A stretch of 64,000 nt of DNA from Acidimicrobiia bacterium (GTDB taxonomy: Bacteria > Actinomycetota > Acidimicrobiia > Acidimicrobiales > AC-14). Position 1 is the stretch's first letter. Each line of letters starts with the position of its first letter. The position numbers and the translations under genes were made by a program. Below, piece after piece: positions 53,899 through 62,583 of this stretch. Under the pieces are notes generated by a model. It was not told the origin of the DNA and did not search any database. It saw nothing but the letters and a program-made list of their open reading frames with translations. The DNA is taken from positions 1 to 64,000 of the forward strand of contig JAHFUR010000003.1 of assembly GCA_023264995.1 (NCBI GenBank), written 5' to 3'.

Positions 53899-55095
53899 AT
53901 GCGTTCCGAGCACAAGCCTGCAGGCCCTGGCGGCGCCGACCGGGACGAGGCGCGGCACGACGGCCGCCGCGCGGTGCTGGTCTTCCTCGGGATCGCCGCC
54001 GCCCTCTTCGTGGTGTCGGCCGTGTCGTCGATCTGGCTGTCCCACCCTGGGGACCAGGTCATCCCGCCGTTCCACGGTTGGCGCTGGCTCCAGGGCTGGG
54101 CCGAGTGGGACTCGGGGTGGTATGCGGCCATCGCCCAGGGCGGGTACGGGTACATCCCGGGCCATCAGTCGACCATCGCCTTCTTCCCCACCTACCCGTT
54201 GATGATGCGGGCGGTGGCGGTCGCAGTCCGCAACGCCTACGTCGCCGGCGTGCTCGTCACCGTGGCCTCGGGAGCGGCCGCCACCCGGCTCTTCCACGGT
54301 TGGCTGAGCGAGCGCATGACCCCCCACCAGGCCCGCTCGGCCCTTGGCCTGCTGCTCCTGTACCCGTACGCCTTCTTCCTCTACGGCGCCGTCTACCCCA
54401 CGGCGCTCTTTGTGATGACCCTGGTCGGGGCGTTCGTCCTTCTGGAGCATGACCATCCCTGGCTGGCCGGGCTCGTCGGCGCGCTGGCCACCGCGGCCAG
54501 GCCCACCGGGGTAGTACTGATCGTCGCTCTGGCCGTTCGGGCCTACGAGCGCAGCAGGGAGCCCGGCCGACAGGGCATGGCGCCGGCCCGCCCCGTGTGG
54601 CGCGAGGCCGGCGTCCTGCTCTCCGTCCTCGGCCTGGGCGCCTTCTGCTTCTACCAGTGGCGGCGGTTCGGCGACCCGTTCGCGTTCATCACCGTGCAGT
54701 CGGCGTGGGGCCAGGAGAGCGGGCTGCACACGTGGCTCAAGGTGCGGTTCTTCCAGGACCTGGCCACCCTGCCGCACCGCAACCTGCTCGCGTCGCTCAC
54801 CTATCTCGCCCACCCCATCCTCACCGTCGGCGCGCTGGCCCTGGTCCCGAGGGTGTTCCGCCGCTTCGGGTACGGCTACGGCACCTACGCGCTCCTGATG
54901 ATCCTGGTCCCGGCCCTCAGCACCAAGAACTTCTTCGGCATGAGCCGCTACCTGCTCGCCGCGTTCCCGTGCTTCGCCGTCGCCGGCGAGCTCCTGGCCG
55001 AACGGCCCCGGTTGGCGGCGTTCGTCTACCCGGCCGCCGGCCTCGGCCTGGTCGCCCTGACCGCGGCCTACAGCCAGGGCTACTACCTGTCCTGA
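53899..55095 (+). CDS. PIG-V-like mannosyltransferase (integral membrane)
   Basis: A 398-residue polytopic protein resembling GT-C glycosyltransferases of the PIG-V group: an early loop with WLQGWAEWDSGWYAAIAQGGY (WDSxWY with the catalytic Asp), TIAFFPTYPLMMRA, LLLLYPYAFFLYGAVYPTALFVMTL, ALATAARPTGVVLIVAL and KNFFGMSRYLLAAFPCFAVAGELL. It would use a polyprenyl-phosphate sugar to glycosylate a lipid or protein outside the membrane. An ATG preceded by GGGGA is used. It stands alone on the plus strand. Confidence 0.87.
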   Translation: MRSEHKPAGPGGADRDEARHDGRRAVLVFLGIAAALFVVSAVSSIWLSHPGDQVIPPFHGWRWLQGWAEWDSGWYAAIAQGGYGYIPGHQSTIAFFPTYPLMMRAVAVAVRNAYVAGVLVTVASGAAATRLFHGWLSERMTPHQARSALGLLLLYPYAFFLYGAVYPTALFVMTLVGAFVLLEHDHPWLAGLVGALATAARPTGVVLIVALAVRAYERSREPGRQGMAPARPVWREAGVLLSVLGLGAFCFYQWRRFGDPFAFITVQSAWGQESGLHTWLKVRFFQDLATLPHRNLLASLTYLAHPILTVGALALVPRVFRRFGYGYGTYALLMILVPALSTKNFFGMSRYLLAAFPCFAVAGELLAERPRLAAFVYPAAGLGLVALTAAYSQGYYLS

Positions 55096-55119
55096 CCTCT
55101 ACCTGCCTGACCACCGAGG

Positions 55120-56208
55120 TCAGGCGGCCCGGGCGCCTACCGCCGAGGCGAGGAACGAGGCGATACGGTCGACGCTGGACTGCTCGCGGGGCGCATCCGC
55201 CACCGGCGGCCCAAGCCCGTGCGAGTCCATGTCCAGCGGGTCGAACGGGCGGACGACGGGCTTGAGCTGCTGCTGGAGGCTGGCGCTGGCGTTCGGGGCC
55301 ACCACGACCTCGCTCTTGGCCAATGCCTGGCCCAGCCGCTGGGCGTCGACGGCCGTCACCGTGCTGGAGCGCTCGCCCAGGGTCATCAGCACCGGCACCT
55401 TGACGCCGGCGGCGTCGACGACCGGGTCGACCGAGAACAGCGCCCGGAAGAACCCGTCCTGGCCCGGAGGAAGGGCGCTCTGGAACTCGGGACGGACGGA
55501 ATCGCGCGGGGGGAGCGCGCCGGTGGTCAGCAAGCCATCGATCATGGCCCGAAAGGCATCGGACGACGTCGAGCCGGCGGCGAACTTGTACCCGTCGGCC
55601 CAGACGTCGACCAGCGGCCGGCCGGGTGTCGACACCAGGGCCACGCTCTTCACCCGCGGGTCCGAAGCCGCCAACTTCAAGGCGATGACGCCGCCCATGT
55701 CGTGGCCGACGATGGCGATGCGGGCCGGGTCGACCTCCTGGCGCTGGCTCAGGAAGCCGAGCGCCTCCTTGGCATCGCCCACCATGTCGTCCCAGCTCAA
55801 CTGCTGGCCCGGCTCGAGCTGGCTGTCTCCCACGCCCCGGTGGTCGTAGCGCATCGTCACCATGCCCGCCGCGGTCAGGGCCGCGCTCAGATCCTTGTAC
55901 AGCGGGTCGGCGGGGCGGGCCACGATGGGGCCGTCACGGTTCGTGGCGCCGGGCCCAGGGATGATGAGCACCGCCGGCGAGGCCCCCTTGGCCGTCGGGG
56001 GGACGGCGAGGGTGGCGCCCATGTGGAGCTTGGCCGCGCCGACGAACTGCACGTCGCGCTCGCCGGGCGTGGGCCGGAACTCGTTGTCGAGGCCGACGCC
56101 GGCGTTCCCGCCGCCCCCACCCGAGCATGCCGCGGTGACGAAGGCCAGGCTCGCGACGAGCGCCAGCACCTTGCCACGTTGCCCCCGTACCTGCCGATGT
56201 GTCCGCAC
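55120..56208 (-). CDS. Alpha/beta-hydrolase lipoprotein
   Basis: About 362 residues. The lipoprotein signal VLALVASLAFVTAACSGGGG precedes an alpha/beta-hydrolase domain with AVLIIPGPGATNRDGP, MRYDHRGVGDS, and VGHDMGGVIALKLA, where Asp replaces Ser in the usual GHSxGG elbow. VLMTLGERSSTV and a terminal DSHGLGPP contribute the remaining acid and His regions. Asp as nucleophile occurs in haloalkane dehalogenases and epoxide hydrolases; that specificity cannot be settled here. GTG 56208 is chosen because the signal peptide begins shortly after; ATG-like starts further upstream add basic residues. Confidence 0.77.
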   Translation of the reverse strand: MRTHRQVRGQRGKVLALVASLAFVTAACSGGGGGNAGVGLDNEFRPTPGERDVQFVGAAKLHMGATLAVPPTAKGASPAVLIIPGPGATNRDGPIVARPADPLYKDLSAALTAAGMVTMRYDHRGVGDSQLEPGQQLSWDDMVGDAKEALGFLSQRQEVDPARIAIVGHDMGGVIALKLAASDPRVKSVALVSTPGRPLVDVWADGYKFAAGSTSSDAFRAMIDGLLTTGALPPRDSVRPEFQSALPPGQDGFFRALFSVDPVVDAAGVKVPVLMTLGERSSTVTAVDAQRLGQALAKSEVVVAPNASASLQQQLKPVVRPFDPLDMDSHGLGPPVADAPREQSSVDRIASFLASAVGARAA

Positions 56209-56286
56209 GGTCCGGAGTTTACGAACGGGCGTCCCTGAGCGGATCAGGGACAACCCCGACGCCACCCCCGAGGGCGGCGTCGCCGG

Positions 56287-57132
56287 TCAGCCGGCGGAGA
56301 GCGTGTGGCGCAGGAAGAAGGCGACGGCCAGGCGCGGGACCTCGGCCGGGATCTCGTGCCCGCCCGGATGGACGTAGGTGGCCAACTCGAGGCCACCTCG
56401 ACCGGGCTCGGAGCGCAGGAAGCCGGTCACCGTGGCCGACCTCGGGTCGGCGCCGAGCTTGCGCTCCGCCGGCGGGATGCTGAGCTTCTGGATCGCGTAG
56501 GGGACGATCGGGTCGGCCACGCCCATCACCATGAACATGGACCGGGCCGGGCTGGCGGCAAGGAGCGCGGCCGATGGCTGGGCTGAGATCGTCGTGCTGG
56601 CCGCGATGCCGCCGCCCCGCTGGCTCACCAGGAGGGAGGCGAAGGCGGCGCCGTTCGAGTGGCCCATGACGTAGACCCGCTGACTGTCGACCGGGAGCTT
56701 GGCCCGGAGCGTGCCCAGCATGGTGTCGTAGAAGGCGATGTCGCGATCGCCGCTCTCCCCCGCCACCGTCTGCCACCCGGGCAGCAGGCCCTCGGGGTCG
56801 GTGATGCCCTTGTGGCCGGGTAGCCCGTCCGGGTAGACGACGACGGCCTCCGGCCACAGGGCTTGGAGACCGACCATCCACTCGGCGACCGCTCCGGTGC
56901 CACCGTGGCCGTGGAACATGAACACCACGGGGACGGCGTGGGTGAGGTTGGCGGGCACGACGACCACTGCGGTCCGGGCCGCGCCGGCGACGGGGAAGGA
57001 GAGGACGTGGCGTCCCGGCGCATAGGGGTCGGCGGGCACCGCCGCCGACGCTCGGCCGATCCCGGCGCCAGCAGCCAGCATGTCGACGGTTAGGACGATC
57101 CCCACCAGGGCACGGCGCCGGAAACGAGTCAT
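56287..57132 (-). CDS. LpqC-like secreted esterase (PHB depolymerase family)
   Basis: A 281-residue exported hydrolase: signal peptide FRRRALVGIVLTVDMLAAGAGIGRASA, then HVLSFPVAGAARTAVVVVPANL, VVFMFHGHGGTGAV, the nucleophile Ser in YVMGHSNGAAFASLL, the Asp region VMGVADPIVPYA, and His in YVHPGGHEIP. The order and spacing match LpqC and related poly(3-hydroxybutyrate)-depolymerase-like esterases. The substrate in vivo is unknown. It begins near another secreted-hydrolase gene in the same orientation. Confidence 0.87.
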   Translation of the reverse strand: MTRFRRRALVGIVLTVDMLAAGAGIGRASAAVPADPYAPGRHVLSFPVAGAARTAVVVVPANLTHAVPVVFMFHGHGGTGAVAEWMVGLQALWPEAVVVYPDGLPGHKGITDPEGLLPGWQTVAGESGDRDIAFYDTMLGTLRAKLPVDSQRVYVMGHSNGAAFASLLVSQRGGGIAASTTISAQPSAALLAASPARSMFMVMGVADPIVPYAIQKLSIPPAERKLGADPRSATVTGFLRSEPGRGGLELATYVHPGGHEIPAEVPRLAVAFFLRHTLSAG

Positions 57133-57201
57133 ACCGATGTTGTCGGCCGGCCACGGGCGGACCCTGAGGGGCTCGTGGTCGGCGACAACATCCTCACGCT
57201 G

Positions 57202-57678
57202 CTACAGGCGGCTGACGGCCTTCCTGGCCAGGTCGGTCATCTTCGCCTCGTCCGGCGCGCCCGGGCCGGTGTAGTCGAGGCGCAGGTTCGTCTGGCCCTT
57301 CAGCACCTGGATGAAGGTGTACTGGCCGATGCCCGCGTAGGTGGCCTTGTCGCCCACGCCGCTGACCGCGGTGCCCCCTGCGGTCCGCAGCGCGCTGTCG
57401 AACAGCCCGCTGCCGCCGCCAGAGATGCCGGCACTGAACTTGCCGCCCCCGTCCGTGGCCCAGTCGCACACGTTCTGCGCCTGCGTCCCGTCCTTGACGG
57501 CCTGACCGAGCGCCGTCTGGATCTCATCGGCCTTGAGGAGGCTGCAGGGCTTCCCCAACGCGGTCGCGTCGTCCCCCAAGCCACATGCCGACAGACCGGC
57601 GGTCATGGCCGCGACTGCGAAGAGCGCCCCGATCTTGCGGCCCGCGCCCCGGCCTGCGGTCCGATAGCTGTCCCCCAC
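57202..57678 (-). CDS. DUF3558-like lipoprotein
   Basis: A 158-residue lipoprotein: signal KIGALFAVAAMTAGLSACGLG with a lipobox Cys, then PCSLLKADEIQTALGQ, VCDWATDGGGKFSAGIS, FDSALRTAGGTAV and TNLRLDYTGPG. The PCxLL and CxWA Cys pair is typical of DUF3558 proteins, whose function is unknown. GTG 57678 has GAGGGAGGA 7 nt upstream. Residues from GDDATA to the C-terminus match the lipoprotein at 59193-59645 at roughly half the positions, and the leaders before the two GTG codons are also alike, so they are paralogues. Confidence 0.83.
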   Translation of the reverse strand: MGDSYRTAGRGAGRKIGALFAVAAMTAGLSACGLGDDATALGKPCSLLKADEIQTALGQAVKDGTQAQNVCDWATDGGGKFSAGISGGGSGLFDSALRTAGGTAVSGVGDKATYAGIGQYTFIQVLKGQTNLRLDYTGPGAPDEAKMTDLARKAVSRL

Positions 57679-57794
57679 GAACGTGTCCTCCCTCACCCTG
57701 GAGGCAGGAGCGCCGCCTGCGCGCCCTGCCTGTTTCCTCGAACATGCGGAGCATAGGGCGAGTGACTCTACGACGCGTCCCCCCACCCCAACTC

Positions 57795-57826
57795 TCGTCC
57801 CGGCGGCCCCGCGGCCGCCGGGACGA
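57795..57826 (-). terminator. Perfect 14-bp hairpin downstream of the beta-propeller gene
   Basis: TCGTCCCGGCGGCC and GGCCGCCGGGACGA (14-bp perfect arms, 4-nt loop) lie 40 bases after the stop of the propeller gene and before the DUF3558-like gene in the same orientation. There is no T-tract. Confidence 0.65.
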
Positions 57827-57865
57827 ACCCAGTCGCCGCGCGCGCTGTCGCGACGGGCGACAGGG

Positions 57866-58975
57866 TCAGCGAGCAGCGATCCCCGCGGCGCCGGCGGGCA
57901 GGCCGGGGGCGGCGGGGAGGGCAGTGAGGCTGCCGTCGGCCTCGATGGCGAATGCGCCGACGGTGCCGTTGCTGATGCGGGCGTAGAGGAACCGGCTGTC
58001 ACGGCTGGTGGCCAGATCGGTGGCGCCGGCGGCCGTCGAGGCCGTCTTGCCCCCCGGCGTAAGGAGCGTCAGCGTCCCGTCGGGTGCGATGGCGTACCCG
58101 CTGATCGAGCTGCTGCCGGCGTTGCCGGCGTAGGCGTACCGGCCGTCGATCGTGGTGACGACCCAGCACGCCGCCGTCTCGGTGGTGGGTACGGAGGCAC
58201 TGATGACGGAGACGCCGCTCGACGACACCGCCAGCGACGACACCGCGCTCGCACCGGCCTGGCCGCCGAAGGCCTCGGAAACGATGGCGTGGCCCCGGCG
58301 GTCGAAGTCGAAGCCGAAGGGCGTGACGCCGGGGCTGGGCGACACAGTCGGGCCTGAGGCCAGGCCGTCCCGGCCCACCTCGTAGACGTCGATCTGGTTG
58401 GTGGCCCGCTCGGTCACGACCAGGCGCCGGCCGTCCGGCGTGAAGGAGACCTGGCCGGGTGCGGTGGCCGTCCCGCTCAGCGCCCGGGTCGAGCCGGCCA
58501 GCGGGGTCAGAGCGCCGGCAGAGATCGAGAAGCCGGTGATGTTGCCGGGGTTGCCGGCGTTCAGGACGTAGAGGAAGCGGCCGTCGGTCGTGAGGCTCGT
58601 CGGCATGGCGCCCCCGGACGCCACTGTGCCGACGCGGTCGAGGCCGCCCCGGGGGTTGACCCGGAACGAGGTGATGCTCTGGCTCCCGGCATTGACGGCG
58701 TACACGTAGCGCTCGGCGCGGTCGACGATGATCGCGCCCTGGGAGCCGAGGCCGCCGCTGGTGCCGGTCCCGCCGGTCGCGTAGGTGCCGGCCGGCGTGA
58801 GGTCGCCGCCGGCGCCCCGGGTGTACTCGATCACGGAGTTCCCGCCCACCTGGTTGCTGAGCACGTACACGGCCCCCACCGCCGACGACGCGCCGGCGGG
58901 GGACGGCGCGAAGCCGACGAGTAGGGCGGAGAGGACGCCCACCGCAAGGGCGAGGGCGCGTCGGAACAGGTGCAT
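57866..58975 (-). CDS. Secreted lactonase-type beta-propeller protein
   Basis: A 369-residue exported protein. The signal is RRALALAVGVLSALLVGFAPSPAGA. Six to seven blades follow, each with a YVLN/YVYAVN-type strand: VYVLSNQVGGN, YVYAVNAGSQSITSF, FLYVLNAGNPGNITGF, RLVVTERATNQIDVYE, YAYAGNAGSSSISGYAI and FLYARISNGTVGAF. This is the pattern of 6-phosphogluconolactonase-like (Lactonase, PF10282) propellers, but secreted forms more often bind or scaffold. GGAGG precedes ATG 58975. It sits between the two DUF3558-like paralogues. Confidence 0.87.
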   Translation of the reverse strand: MHLFRRALALAVGVLSALLVGFAPSPAGASSAVGAVYVLSNQVGGNSVIEYTRGAGGDLTPAGTYATGGTGTSGGLGSQGAIIVDRAERYVYAVNAGSQSITSFRVNPRGGLDRVGTVASGGAMPTSLTTDGRFLYVLNAGNPGNITGFSISAGALTPLAGSTRALSGTATAPGQVSFTPDGRRLVVTERATNQIDVYEVGRDGLASGPTVSPSPGVTPFGFDFDRRGHAIVSEAFGGQAGASAVSSLAVSSSGVSVISASVPTTETAACWVVTTIDGRYAYAGNAGSSSISGYAIAPDGTLTLLTPGGKTASTAAGATDLATSRDSRFLYARISNGTVGAFAIEADGSLTALPAAPGLPAGAAGIAAR

Positions 58976-59192
58976 TGGACCTCCAAGGTTCGGGTTCGGC
59001 AACAAGCCCTCGGACGCCCACCCGGCGGGTCGGTCCGAGCTGTTTGGTTGCCGGCACTGTCCGCGTCGCCCCGGCCGGCGTTACATCGCCGGTCCGGCGC
59101 CGGGCCGGGGAGACCGTCACGTCCTATGCTCCGCAGGTCGGGCAACAAGCGGGCGTTCCTATCGCAACGCCTCCAGGTGAGAGGACATGTTC

Positions 59193-59645
59193 GTGGGGCG
59201 CAGCGACCGGACGATGGTGCTGGCGGCGATCGTGACGATGTGGGTCGCCCTCTCGGGGTGTGGGATGGGCAACGACGCAACCGCCACGAAGGCGAACCCC
59301 TGCGACCTCCTTACCCTGGACGAGATCCAGGCCGCGACCGGCCAGATGCCGGCGGCCGGGGCCCGGGCCGAGAACGTCTGCACCTGGGCCACTGAGGATG
59401 GGGGCATGTTCAGCCTCGGCATCACCCCGGGCGGCGACGCCGTGTTCGACAGCGCGATGAGGACCGAAGGCGCATCCGGGGTCGCAGGCATCGCCGACAG
59501 GGCCCTGCACATGCGTGGCGGCCAGGTCACCTTCATGCAGGCCTTGCGGGGCCCCACGAACCTACGCCTCGACTACTCAGGGCCGAAGCCCCCCGACGAC
59601 GGGACCATGACCGACTTGCTGAAGAAGGCACTGGCTCGCCTGTAG
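59193..59645 (+). CDS. DUF3558-like lipoprotein, paralogue of 57202-57678
   Basis: A 150-residue lipoprotein: VLAAIVTMWVALSGCGMGNDATAT with a lipobox Cys, then NPCDLLTLDEIQAATGQM, VCTWATEDGGMFSLGI, VFDSAMRTEGASGV and TNLRLDYSGPKPPDD. I place the start at GTG 59193, not at ATG 59187: GAGAGGA is 8 nt from the GTG but only 1 nt from the ATG, and the paralogue uses the equivalent GTG. The function of the family is unknown. It is divergent from the propeller gene. Confidence 0.83.
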   Translation: MGRSDRTMVLAAIVTMWVALSGCGMGNDATATKANPCDLLTLDEIQAATGQMPAAGARAENVCTWATEDGGMFSLGITPGGDAVFDSAMRTEGASGVAGIADRALHMRGGQVTFMQALRGPTNLRLDYSGPKPPDDGTMTDLLKKALARL

Positions 59646-59722
59646 GCACCATGGAGCCTCGCTGGGACACGATGAGCGTCGTGGTAGGCAACAGGCCGTC
59701 CCCGAGCCCGGCCGGTCACTGA

Positions 59723-60454
59723 GTGCGCCGGCTCTTCCCGTCGGCCGAGGACGACGTCGACCTGGCCGGCGTCTACGGGCCAGGCCAGGCTGCGCCGGGC
59801 CGGCCCTGGGTCCGGCTCAACATGGTCGCGAGTGTCGACGGCGCCACGGCGGTGGACGGGCTCTCGGGCGGCCTCGGCGGGCCGGCCGACCACCACGTCT
59901 TCGCCACTTTGCGGTCGCTGGCCGACATCATCCTCGTGGCCGCCGGCACCATGCGGGCCGAGGGGTACGGCCCCGCCCGCCTGACCTCGGCCCTGGTCGA
60001 GGCCCGGCGCCGGCGGGGTCAACCTGACGTCCCGCCCATCGCCGTGGTCACGCGGGGCTGCCGTCTCGACTGGGGTTCCCCGTTCTTCACCGACGCCGCC
60101 GCCCGGCCGATCATCCTCACCGCCGCCGCCGCAGCCGCCGAGGACCGGGAGCGGGCTGCGGAGGTGGCCGATGTCGTGCTTGCCGGCACCGATGGGGTCG
60201 ACCTGGGGCGGGCCATTGCCGCCCTCGCCGACCGGGGAGCGCGTTCGGTGCTGGTGGAAGGCGGGCCGACGCTGAACGGCCAGTTCGCCGCCGCCGGCCT
60301 GCTCGACGAGGTGTGCCTGACCCTCTCGCCCCGGCTGGCCGGCGGCAGCGCCCTGCGGATCCTGGCGTCGGCCCAGCTCGGCTCGGTATCGCCGCTCTCG
60401 CTGGCTTCGGTGTGCGAGGACGACGGGTTCCTCTTCCTCCGCTACCTGGTCTGA
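59723..60454 (+). CDS. RibD C-terminal-like reductase
   Basis: A 243-residue stand-alone protein of the RibD_C/dihydrofolate-reductase fold: WVRLNMVASVDGATAVDGLSGGLGGPADHHVFATLRSLADIILVAAGTMRAEGYGPAR, then VLVEGGPTLNGQFAAAGLLDEVCLTLSPRLAGG. These are the NADPH and substrate signatures of pyrimidine reductases. With no RibD deaminase domain or riboflavin genes near by, the substrate may be a riboflavin intermediate or something else. GTG 59723 is used. Its TGA abuts the stop of the convergent regulator gene with no gap (TGATCA). Confidence 0.87.
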   Translation: MRRLFPSAEDDVDLAGVYGPGQAAPGRPWVRLNMVASVDGATAVDGLSGGLGGPADHHVFATLRSLADIILVAAGTMRAEGYGPARLTSALVEARRRRGQPDVPPIAVVTRGCRLDWGSPFFTDAAARPIILTAAAAAAEDRERAAEVADVVLAGTDGVDLGRAIAALADRGARSVLVEGGPTLNGQFAAAGLLDEVCLTLSPRLAGGSALRILASAQLGSVSPLSLASVCEDDGFLFLRYLV

Positions 60455-62023
60455 TCAGGCATCGCCTTCGTACTCCGGGAGGAGGCCAGGCTGGACCGCG
60501 TACATGCTGGCCGTCGCTCGGCTCGACGCCCCGATCTTGGCGTAGATGTTCTCGACGTGGGTGCCGGCCGTCTTGGCCGAGATGCCCAGGGCCAGGGCGA
60601 TCTGCTTGTTGGAGCAGCCCCGGGAAATGAGGCGGACCACCTCGACCTCGCGGTGGGTGAGGCCGTCGGGGCCCTGGCGCCGGCGGGACACCCGATGGCC
60701 GGCGATGCCGAGCACCGCGTCGACGGCGTCGCCGTCGAGCCGGCCGGCCTGGACCTCGGCACGCAGTTCCCCACCCGCCTCCTCCCGGTCGAGGGCCGGG
60801 CGGTGCGGCCGGCGCTCCCGCATCGCCTGGTAGGCGTCGGCCACGCCGAGGATGCGTGCCGGCGGCCCGATCGACGCGCCCGAGAGCCCGCGGGGGTACC
60901 CCGAGCCGTCAAGACGCTCGCGAACCTGGACCGCGATCCGCCCGACCGGTGCCAGCACCGAGGACTGGGACACCATCCGCTCGGTCAGGTACGGGTGCAG
61001 GCGGACCCGCTCCCACTGCGACGCCGACAGCGGGCCGGGCTTGTCCCAGATGCTGTTCGAGACGCCGAGCCGTCCGAACCCGAGCACCCAGCCGGCCCGG
61101 CGCACGGCGCGGGTCTCGGCGGCGGCCAGGCCCATGGCCTCGGCCGCGCCCGCGGCGAGGTCCGCCACCGCGCCGGAGTGGCCCAGCGTGTACGGCGACT
61201 TCAGATCGACGAACCGGCCGATGGCGGCCAGGGCGGCATCCACCTCCGCCGGCGCGAGCCGGTGGCTGAGCGCGGGCTCGGCGTCGATGACCGCGTCCCA
61301 GGAGCCGATCTCGTCGAGACCATGAAGAACCTTCTCGGCATCGGCGGTCACGACGGCCACCATGGACGGGTCGAACTGCTTGCCCGAGCGGCGTTGGGCG
61401 ACCGAGACGGCGGCGTCGACGCCACCGGACCGGTGGGCGACCTCCATGAACTCGGCCAGCTGGCAGATCCGTGACACCAGGGGCACCTCAGGCCCGGCCA
61501 AGTCGCCGGGGTAGCCGTGCCCGTCCCAGCGCTCGTACGACGCGGCCAGGGCGGCGAGGACGTCGTCGGGCAGACCGAGCTCCTCGCCCAGGGCCCGGGC
61601 CGCCTGGGCGTGGCCGGCGATCATCCCGTCGACCTCCTTCCAACCGGAGGTGGCGAAGTCGAACGCCACCCGTACGCGGTGCAGCGGCGTCCCGCCTGAA
61701 CCGAGCAGGCGGAGCATGGCGGCGATGTCGCCGAGGCTCATCGGTTCGTGGCCGTACTTGGTGGCCCGCATGGCGATGTCGTCGCCGAACCACTGGGCCT
61801 GTTCGTAGGAGTCGGTGTGGCAGCCGACGTTGACGAGCAGGGCCGTGTAGTAGACGGCGGCCCGCCCGGCCTCGTCCACGTCGAGGTGCTCGGCGATGCG
61901 CAGTGCGATGCGGCACTGGCGGAGCACGTGCTCCATGGGCTGGGAGAAGCCGAGGTCGATGCCGAGGGACAGGGCGGCGAGCAGTTCGGCGATGCCGACG
62001 CTGGCGGGAACCTCCTCCTCCAC
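60455..62023 (-). CDS. LuxR-type regulator with two degenerate HD-GYP-like domains
   Basis: About 522 residues. N-terminal HD-like domain: AALLVNVGCHTDSYEQAQWFGDD and ASYERWDGHGYPGDL near 163-175. Second domain 270-410: H282 in GHSGAV, GWVLGFGRLGV where HD should be (G315-F316), H343 in RLHPYLTE and VRERLDGSGYP where HHExxDGxGYP is expected. C-terminal LuxR HTH: GLTHREVEVVRLISRGCSNKQIALALGISAKTAGTHVENIYAKIGA. The loss of metal ligands suggests a ligand sensor rather than a cyclic-di-GMP phosphodiesterase. GTG 62023 is the first start before the conserved N-terminus; no strong ribosome binding site is seen. Confidence 0.85.
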   Translation of the reverse strand: MEEEVPASVGIAELLAALSLGIDLGFSQPMEHVLRQCRIALRIAEHLDVDEAGRAAVYYTALLVNVGCHTDSYEQAQWFGDDIAMRATKYGHEPMSLGDIAAMLRLLGSGGTPLHRVRVAFDFATSGWKEVDGMIAGHAQAARALGEELGLPDDVLAALAASYERWDGHGYPGDLAGPEVPLVSRICQLAEFMEVAHRSGGVDAAVSVAQRRSGKQFDPSMVAVVTADAEKVLHGLDEIGSWDAVIDAEPALSHRLAPAEVDAALAAIGRFVDLKSPYTLGHSGAVADLAAGAAEAMGLAAAETRAVRRAGWVLGFGRLGVSNSIWDKPGPLSASQWERVRLHPYLTERMVSQSSVLAPVGRIAVQVRERLDGSGYPRGLSGASIGPPARILGVADAYQAMRERRPHRPALDREEAGGELRAEVQAGRLDGDAVDAVLGIAGHRVSRRRQGPDGLTHREVEVVRLISRGCSNKQIALALGISAKTAGTHVENIYAKIGASSRATASMYAVQPGLLPEYEGDA

Positions 62024-62140
62024 GGGACGGAGACTAGGCCCGAACCGATAGATCCGGTGATCGCCCGATTGTCGCCGGCGGCCCCCCGGGGGATGGTGGT
62101 CGCAGCACCCAGCACCGCCGAACCCCTGGAGGGAACCAGC

Positions 62141-62512
62141 ATGTCGAAGGTATCGAAGACCACCACCGACAAGGTCGTCGAATTCCCGATCGCGGAAGAC
62201 CGCTCGAGCGACCTCGACGGGTACACGGTGAACTTCGTCACGATCAAGGAGGCGCACTCCATGGCCGGGATGCTGGCCAGCCTGCCCGGCGGCCACTGCG
62301 CCTGCCCCCACTGGGGGTACGTGTTCTCGGGCCGCATGGTCGTCCACTACGAGGACCACGACGACGTCATCGAGGCCGGCGACGCCTACTACCTGGCGCC
62401 CGGCCACGTGCCCGAGATCGACGCCGGCACCGAGTTCTTGATGTTCAGTCCCGCCGACGAGCTGAAGGCCACCGACGCCGCCATCATGGCGGCGCTGTCC
62501 TCAGCCGGCTGA
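62141..62512 (+). CDS. Cupin-domain protein
   Basis: A 123-residue single cupin: HSMAGMLASLPGGHCACPHWGYVFSGRMVVHYEDHDDVIEAGDAYYLAPGHVPEIDAGTEFLMFSP. It retains His in GGHCACPHWG and in PGH, a set that can bind a metal. GGAGGG precedes ATG 62141. It is divergent from the HD-GYP/LuxR regulator, which may control it. The function is unknown. Confidence 0.85.
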   Translation: MSKVSKTTTDKVVEFPIAEDRSSDLDGYTVNFVTIKEAHSMAGMLASLPGGHCACPHWGYVFSGRMVVHYEDHDDVIEAGDAYYLAPGHVPEIDAGTEFLMFSPADELKATDAAIMAALSSAG

Positions 62513-62583
62513 CCGGGCGGCGGGGCCGCGGCCACTCGCGTCCAACCCGTAACGCGAGGGCGGTCGGCGCGGACGAACGGGGC

